A stretch of DNA of 64,000 nucleotides from Phragmites australis (taxonomy: Eukaryota > Streptophyta > Magnoliopsida > Poales > Poaceae). Shown one piece after another: positions 57,073-64,000 of the stretch. How positions within the stretch are numbered: position 1 is the stretch's first letter; every line of letters starts with the position of its first letter. The stretch spans positions 7,485,001-7,549,000 of the forward strand of contig NC_084933.1 of NCBI RefSeq assembly GCF_958298935.1. Reading direction: 5' to 3'. The translations under genes and the position numbers were made by a program. The notes under the pieces were generated by a model. That model saw only the letters and a program-made list of their open reading frames with translations, was not told the origin of the DNA and did not search any database.

Positions 57073-58065
57073 CAGAGATGACCAAATGGACCACTCAGGC
57101 TGGCCCGGTATGGGCCTGGTACGGCACGACCTGATAGGCCCGGCTACTGTAACAGGTCGTGTTGTGCCGACCCACGTGCTATGCCCTTGGCCCACAGCAC
57201 GACCCATCTTCTACCGTGCCATGTCGGGCCGGTCCGGGCACGATTCTTGACAAGCATGGTGGCATGGTGCGGCTCGGCCAGCACGGCGTGGCCCAGCAGG
57301 CACCGTGGCAGCCCGGCGCCACGGTAGCACACGGTCAGGCCAGCGAGCACGATCTTGGCATGCTCAGCCCGGTAGTACTCCGAAAATAGAAAAAATAAAA
57401 ATAATAGCTCCAAAATTCCAAAAAAATATAGAAATAAATAAAAAAAGAGCTGTATTGATTGGTTGCCTCGTTAAAAACCTTTCTACTAAAAGTGAAAAAG
57501 AGTACAACCTATGACTATGCTCTAAAAATTATATGGTTTCATTAGAAACCCCAGAATTTTGCTTGCATTATTTTATATGCTTCATCAAGTATCTCGTTCC
57601 ATTTGAAGATTTGGCACCTAATCATAGTTGTATATATTACACTTAGTAAATCTTACTTGTCCCCCATTAATTTCTCTAAAGATCTTTTTAAAATGTTACC
57701 ACACTCATGACTATGCATGCGAGTTCTCGGGGTCTTTATCCATGAATAGAAATATGGAATTGATTTTTTGAAGTGGACAAGTGCCTACTGGCTAGTAAGT
57801 AGAAAAAGAGAGTTGGGTTGTCGATAGGACCACAGAGAGTTTGAGATGGTATTTATAGGCCAAGACAAGATGTGGGTGGTAGGTCATTTTCGAAAAAAAA
57901 ATAAAGAAAAATCATTAATAAAATAAAAAACTTAGAAATAATAGGCATAATTAATTCTAAAAATGAGATTTGTTGATAGGTTGTCTCATTAAAAACCTTT
58001 CTAGCAAAGGAAAAAAGAGTCCAACCTAGCACAGAAAATTAGAAATTACACGTTCTCATCAACAT

Positions 58066-61000
58066 CTATATACAAATTTTGGAATGAATCTTAAGCTCAG
58101 TGTTCTCTGTAGTGTGTTGCATTCGTGCTTTATCTTGTTCCCAATATTTTATTATGGTGAGTATTTCAACTATCTCACTTGATAGATTTGTTCTTCTCTC
58201 TTTAATTATCCTTCCAGTAAGATTAAAGGTAGCCTCAGAAGAAACAACAGATATGGGAACAATTAATAAATGTCGTGCTAACAGTGAAAACACTGGATAA
58301 TTCGTCTTATGCTCATTCTACCATTGCAGTACGTTGAAGTTTTCTTATTCATGACTGATAACGTCGTTGTCGATGAAGGTAGTTAGCTCCCCTCTGGATG
58401 TTAGAATTCCGGCACTCGTAGATGATCATGACGAAGAGTCTTAACTTCTTGATGAAGAACCTATACCAAATATTTTCCCCTACATTGTCACATTCTTACT
58501 TGTTGTGGATGCTAGTGGAGGTCGTTGTAAGCGAACTCCGCCATACTTATTTCATATTTACTATAAACTTCGAATAACTTAGAACGAACATTAGTATAAT
58601 AATTAGAATTATTATGGCTAAGAGCATCACCTAAAATTGTGAGAACTCTACAGAAAGCTGCAACTTTAGCTCTAGTATCTAAAATAAAGGCAAAGTCGTA
58701 CAAGAAAGGAAATTATTTATAATACTTTAAGAATTTAGATTTCATAGAAACTACACAATCTTTTAAAAGATTGTCATTTTCATAAATATTTAAATGAGTA
58801 GCAATTTCAACAATATAATGCACTACTAAACAAGATATTTGATGAGCCCATGGCTCATTCATTACAATCAATACTATTAATATTTCTCAAATCATACAAT
58901 ATACAATTACAAGAGCACGTGCGTGACAACTAAACCACCAGGTGAACTCGTTTTTTACTGTTCATGCTTTCTTGGATGGATTACTATTAAATGCTTGTGA
59001 TGTTTTATTGCTTAGGAACGTGAGAAAAGCACAACAACCTTACATGGACGTCACCCCTTGAAGGACAAGTCTACTTGGACTCGAGACTGAGCTATAGTTG
59101 TGGTCGTGGTTGGAGTCATAGTCGTGGTCGAGTCGCAGGACAACACGTCAGTAAAACGGGCATAACTCTCTCATACGAAGTCTGTTTTAGGAAATCTTGG
59201 ACATTCTGGAAAGCTTACGATGAGCCCTTTCCAATGGATATGAGCTCGACCAAATATTCCTTATAGTTTAGTTAGAGTGGAATAAATAAGGTGTTGCACC
59301 ACCGTTCGGGCCTAGTTGGGTCTTGTAATCGTGTCGGGGTCGGAGTCCAGGTTGTGTACACCTCTTTCCATGGCTGCACAACCCTAGGTCAACCTCATCA
59401 CATCCCCCTTATGTATACACAGTAGTCATCATAGTTTAGGCTCGGGTTTTACTTATATTATTCTGTTTTATACAGTTTCATCGCTTGTCCGGTTTGTGGA
59501 ACCCCAACTCGAGCACTTCATTGGTAATTTGTAATATTCATATTGCATCTACATGTTCTTTCTTGTGTTCTCATTCGCTTGCAGAAAAAGCCTTCTTGGC
59601 AAGGTCAACCGTGTCTTAGCACGGTTGATAACCACGGAGTAGGGTGTAGTGGTTGCGAGGGTTCTCGATCTGTTTTGGTCAAAGTCTTTGGATCATTAAC
59701 ATTGAAACTCCACCAATCAACTTATCATATTACTTTTGGAAGATCGGGCAAATGTGCATCAATATTGGATAATGAACTCCTGATAAACTCACAGTTGTAT
59801 CATAAAAAATTCAAGAAACTCTAGTATCCTTTCAGCAGCATACCAATGTGCTTCCACGAGTAAAGTTTGACCCTCATGCTAATGATAATGTGTATGAATA
59901 AGCACACCCAGATGTGCTCTTAAATGGTATAATATTTTTGAGCATCAAGAAATTAGAGTTTCATCTTATTGGCATGTTCACAGCAAACTTACGTGGATGT
60001 ACATTCATTGCAACACAATACTGTTTATATGCTGCAATATATTGGTTAGATGAGTTCACAAAAGATATTGCAGTACGAAAATTGTTTAGGTATTATGACA
60101 ACCTATTCAAACCAAATTTTGCTATAAGATTGATAATATGACAAGCACATTCATGTAACAAGAAAGATTCAGCATAGGTACTAAACAATGAAGTACGAAT
60201 ATTCATTGCTCTAGAATTTACACCAGTATTATCTAAAGTGATAGAAAATATTTTATTCATGAGACCAAAGTCTTCAACTACTTGAGATATTTTTTTCAGC
60301 AATATTTTCACCGGTATGCGCGTTGTCAATCAACCGAAAACCTATTATTCTCTTTTCTAATTCCCAATCATTATTAACAAAATGAGCAACCACACTAAGA
60401 TAATCCTCTCTACCCCAACCTACCCATATGTCTGAGGTCAAAAAATTGAAAATGTACATGTTTGCAATATTTCTTTAAGCTTGCTACGACATGCATTGTA
60501 GTATTTTACCATATCCTACTAGTTGTCTGTCTAGAAACATGCATAAGCCTAGGATTATGAGCTTGCCTAATGTAATCTTCAAATGCAATAGACTCACTGA
60601 TATTGAGTGGTAGATCCGCTCTTGCAATGAAGTGGCATAACTCTTTTCGAGCATTAGCAGAGTCATACTCCCAATGACGAACATAGCCATTGGGGTTGTA
60701 CTGCAACACCGTCTGCTTCATGACTACTCTACTCTTTCGCTTACAACTTGTGCCGTGCCTCTTCAAGTGCCTCATTCTACCTGAGGATTTTGTAGATAAT
60801 TCATGTTTACAAATATAACACCTAGCATACCTGATACTTACCCCATCTTTCTCTTTGTAGAACCTTTCAAAGTCTTGCCAAACTTCAGAAGTACCGACTC
60901 TTGATCTTTTAGAGCTGGTGCTTGCTAATGTGTGAGTACTTGTAGAGCCTGACAATGGGTGTGCTACTGCATGTGAACCAACCGGAAGTTCACCTTCGGG

Positions 61001-61106
61001 TCCTTCACCTGCAGCACTGCTATCAAAGGGAACGTAGTCCCCTGTGATTCCTTGAAGAAAAAAAATCATGACCAATAGACGTATTATCATGACCATTAGA
61101 GTCCAT
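58066..61106 (-). pseudogene. hAT transposase with BED zinc finger (decayed)
   Basis: Minus strand from ATG at 61106; an A8/T8 run near 61058-61065 marks a frameshift after about 14 codons. The BED finger lies at 60743-60889 with SEVWQDFERFY, CYICKHEL and MRHLKRHGTSC. Then FLTSDIWVGWGREDYLSVVAHFV and WELEKRIIGFRLIDNAHTG (60274-60459), SITLDNTGVNSRAM and HECACHIINLIAKFGL (60093-60329), LDEFF-like central pieces to about 59755. After an LTR insertion, IATHLNIYENDNLL and FAFILDTRAKVAAF (58512-58830), and the dimerisation domain VSSEATFNLTGRIIKERRTN (58066-58293). Several stops and frameshifts; not functional. Confidence 0.88.
58840..59750 (+). mobile_element. LTR-like insertion in the hAT transposase, about 911 bp
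   Basis: The hAT coding sequence stops at about 59751 and resumes at about 58835; between lies foreign sequence starting TGATGAGCCC and ending GATCGGGCA. It contains GGGCATAACTCTCTCATACGA and GTTGATAACCACGGAGTAG, phrases I associate with grass gypsy LTRs. No coding region. Flanks ATATT and AATGT do not match, so the edges are approximate and the element may be truncated. Confidence 0.6.
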
Positions 61107-61850
61107 AATTAATGTCAAAGGCACTAAAAAATTCAAATATTCCGAGTTAGAAATAATCAAATAATAAAACAGGATAGCGCAATGATGCAAAAATTCAACA
61201 AGATTTCTTCAAGATAGCAGGATGACAGTTTTGAATTTTCTCAGATTTTTGGCAATAATTCAAACTAATTTTGCCAAATTATCACAAATTCTAAAGAACT
61301 TTGAGACAAGAATGAGAGGAAGAAATAAGAGAACAAATGTTGTTGCTGGTGTGGAATGTAAGGGCAGGACGATCCTCTATATATAGGTGAAAATGGTGAT
61401 TTTTGCAAAACAAATTCAATTTTTTTGGAGCACAAACGGTAACAAAACGGCGAGAAATTCAAAAATAACAGGTTAAATGGTACCCATCTAACGTATTAAC
61501 TTGGGCGTGCCCCCGTGTGCCCTCTCGTGCCGCCCGTGCTACATGTGCCTAGCCAGGCCAGCCCCATATGCAATGGCTCTCAGCCGGGCCATGTCGTGTC
61601 ATGCCTGGATAGGCTGGTCGAGCCATGCCTGGCCAGGCCGAGCCATGCCTAGCTAGGCCGAGGCGTGCCTAGCCGTGCCATGCCTGGCCGTGTCGTGCGC
61701 GTGCCGACCCATGTCAGCCAGGCAGTGTTGTGCCGACACGTCATGCCACACGCTTGGCCTCGTGCCATGCCGACTCAGTCTGGCTCGCGTCTGGCTAGGC
61801 CACGGGCCGACCCAGTAAGTACAGCCCATTTAGACATCTTTACCCTACAG

Positions 61851-62156
61851 CTTTAGGAAATGCATGCAGTAAATTAAGGATGTGACGGGTCAACAACGAG
61901 TAGAAGCTAGGCTACAAGCTATACCACCAACTGACACCAAACACTCTCCATCTGATTTTTTTTGCATGGTATTTTTTTTGCATGCAAGTCGGTGCACTCT
62001 TTGCATGCATACATGCAAGCTGATTTTTGTATGTATGCACTCGATCAAACCATGGGTGGGCTTGGTCATGTGGGCTAGGTGGGTTTGTACTCTATGGCGG
62101 CTAGTTTCAATCTATTCGGCTATGTCGAGTTCGGTCGTGATCTAGGTGCAATCTAA
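61851..62156. other. Spacer, nothing recognised
   Basis: Short spacer with a few TGCATGCA palindromes around 61970-62030; no gene. Confidence 0.5.
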
Positions 62157-62725
62157 TAGTGTTTAGTAGTTCAACAACAACCTTGTAGTTGCTCAGCAAT
62201 GTTCAATAATTCTTCAGTAGTTATGTCAGTAGTTGTTCAGTAGTTTCAAGTCATACAAAATCATTCGGTAGTGTCAGTAGTTGTCTGTAGTTTTGTTCGG
62301 CAGTTATGTCAGTAGTTTCAAGTCATAGAAAAATTATTGAATAGTGTTAGTAGTCATCACTATTTCGTAGTTTCAGTAGTTCCAAGTCATAATAAAATTG
62401 TTTAGTAGTTTGTGTCAGTAGTTCTAATTCATAGTAAAATAATTCGGTAGTTTGTGCCACCAGCGTTAGTAGTTGACAATAGTTACCAGTAGTATCAGTA
62501 GTTTGTTTAGTACTATTGGTAGTTTTTGTTCAGTAGTATCAGCAGTTCTAAGTCATAGTAAAAATTTTTTGTAGTTTTGTTCAGTAGTGTTAGTAGTGTC
62601 ATTAGTTTAGTTCAGTAGTTGTTCAGTAGTTCCAAGTTATAGTAAAATTATTCAGTAGTGTTAGTAATCATCAGTATTTAGTGTCAGTATTCAGTAGTAG
62701 TCAGTAATTTTGTTTTACGTTTTGA
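62157..62725. repeat. Second TCAGTAGTT-type minisatellite
   Basis: Same irregular CAGTAGTT / AAGTCATAGTAAAATTATTC units as at 52915-53520, in the same orientation and again followed by a G-rich block. Confidence 0.85.
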
Positions 62726-62939
62726 GCTCCTAAATAGTTCTCTTGGCCCCAAACCATACTAGAGTTGGATCTCTTTTATTGCCATACTAAGATAACATCC
62801 TGTCTCATGTATGCATACGTGCATATAGTTTAGCTAAAGATATTGAGAAGTACTAATCAATGTACTAAGTATGAATACTCAGTATTCAATGTCAATATTT
62901 AGGCTGAAAAGAAGCAGCTGGCACTACAGGTGGGGCTGA

Positions 62940-63312
62940 GCGTGGCAGGTGGGACGTTGGCATCCACGAGGCTCCCCGCTGCAGCGGCGGTGGCAGTGGT
63001 CAGCATCATCTACCCTTCCTGTTACGAGGTGGCACACGCTGATGGGAATGGAGCATCAGGAGGGGAGGGGTGCCATTGGGGGTTGGGTCTCACTGACAGG
63101 GAGGGGTGGTGCATCGAGCGGGGCGGGGAGGGGGAGATGTGTCGAGTGGGGTGAGGGTCAAAGACGGTGGTAGGGAGAGGGAGGCGTGCTGGGTAGGGTG
63201 GGGGTCGGTGCATGCAGGGGGAGGGGGAGGCGTGACGGGCGGGAGAGGGGCACGAGTCGGGGCACGTGCTGGAGGGGTGGGGGATATATAGAGTGTATTC
63301 TACACCCTGAGT
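62940..63312. repeat. Second G-rich block ending GTGTAGAATA
   Basis: GGGGAGGGG, GGGGTGAGGG and GGGGGAGGGGGAGG runs, ending in ATATATAGAGTGTATTCTACA and GAGTGTAGAATAG. It parallels 55260-55600. The TTCTACAC/GTGTAGAA pair is a short inverted repeat. Confidence 0.7.
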
Positions 63313-63511
63313 GTAGAATAGTACTACCATGTGTGTGTGTGTATATTGAACTACTAAACCCAGTAGTTCAGTAGCTCCCTGGTATAGAATAACTAATAAT
63401 CACAGGGGTCAAGGTCGATGTTGTGACCCGCAACCTCGTATTGAATGACCTTGATCGCGGGTCCATTTTGCCACCGGGACACAGTCGGGACGTGTCCTGT
63501 GGGGCTCCACT

Positions 63512-63548
<37 letters not shown>

Positions 63549-64000
63549 GGAGAAGGCTTACTGCGAAGTGGACCTTGATAGTGACGATGACTTGTTCCCT
63601 CCGCTTCATCATCGCTCACTGTGCCATGCCTACCACACTGCCGCCGTGCCTACAGCACTGCTCGCCCAGCCACCACGCCTCTCGCCAACTGCATCTCCCG
63701 CCCTACCGACTGCTCTGTTGAAAGGATTATGAGAGAGAGAGATAGAGCAGCCGGTTGGATAAGGGAGAGAGAGGAAAGTGAGACTGTGAGAGAGATGTGC
63801 TGTGTTAAGGAAAAAAGTCATATTATTTATGTTAATAAAAACAAAAAGAGTATATTAGCAAAATGATCTAGGTCATCGATCCAGATGAATTAGGGTCACA
63901 TTACGCGTCGCTAATTTATCGTCTTAAAAAGGTATACCTCCTTTGAACCATATTTTTGTTAGATAGCGACCTGCGTCTCACGACCCGATCCTCTACCCGA
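63313..64000. other. Window end; microsatellites, no gene
   Basis: No credible gene. Contains (AG)15 at 63517-63546, further GAGAGA runs near 63731-63800 and TGTGTGTGTG at about 63333. Short frames here are low complexity. Confidence 0.6.
63517..63546. repeat. (AG)15 microsatellite
   Basis: Thirty bases of perfect AG repeat, likely length-variable. Confidence 0.97.

Larger units (their letters stand above)
57073..61842 (-). mobile_element. hAT DNA transposon, near-complete but decayed
   Basis: Terminal inverted repeats CAGAGATGACCAAATGG (57073-57089) and, as complement, TAAAGATGTCTAAATGG (61826-61842) agree at 13 of 17 bases. The 8-bp duplications are CCCCGCAG (57065-57072) and CCCTACAG (61843-61850); the only difference is CG to TA, a double CpG transition. 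GC-rich subterminal arrays of GGCCCGGCACGG-like words (57095-57370) and GCCATGCCTGGCC-like words (61510-61820) lie inside each end. A minus-strand hAT transposase pseudogene fills the middle. Confidence 0.9.

Overview
This window looks like nuclear DNA of a grass (Poaceae). It is packed with nested LTR retrotransposons of grass-typical kinds: Tat-lineage Ty3/gypsy, Sirevirus-type Ty1/copia, and a short-LTR copia with a methionine-initiator tRNA primer site. It also carries CACTA and hAT DNA transposons, and the only complete host gene I can support encodes a CASP-like membrane protein with one intron. I see no bacterial operon, CRISPR array or phage. The species cannot be named from the sequence.

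Layout. 1-16427: a Tat-type gypsy element on the minus strand, cut by the window start and riddled with stops. Inside its integrase gene sits a complete, young copia element (3116-10407) with 547-bp LTRs, the target duplication CACCG and an intact 1320-codon gag-pol. 16433-19060: a decayed transposon-associated gene on the minus strand with its own TATA box and 5' intron. 19640-26606: a Sirevirus-like copia on the minus strand with a 2-kb 5' LTR but no recognisable 3' LTR. 26607-31130: no gene recognised. 31334-32453: the CASP-like gene (minus). About 33400-45480: a gypsy-LTR-like remnant split by a complete Sirevirus (34998-43628, duplication TATCC), which is itself split by an 856-bp solo LTR.

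45481-52600: anonymous sequence, then a CACTA-like unit carrying captured pieces of two host genes, a MAPKKK kinase with its intron preserved and, on the other strand, a UFC1-like fragment, then a second CACTA-like element. 52915-57072: AGTAGTT minisatellite, a complete 1213-bp CACTA with duplication ATT, a G-rich block and a foldback of about 400 bp per arm. 57073-61842: a decayed autonomous hAT (BED finger to dimerisation domain) with near-matching 8-bp duplications, holding an LTR insertion. 61851-64000: a second minisatellite plus G-rich module and microsatellites.

The genes do not form one pathway. The story is insertion order and decay: old elements carry mostly C-to-T/G-to-A stop codons as expected of methylated DNA, and younger elements lie inside them. 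The most unusual items are the two-gene capture at 48878-49529, the foldback at 55672-56489 and a pol III promoter-like segment inside the small CACTA at 54433-54583.
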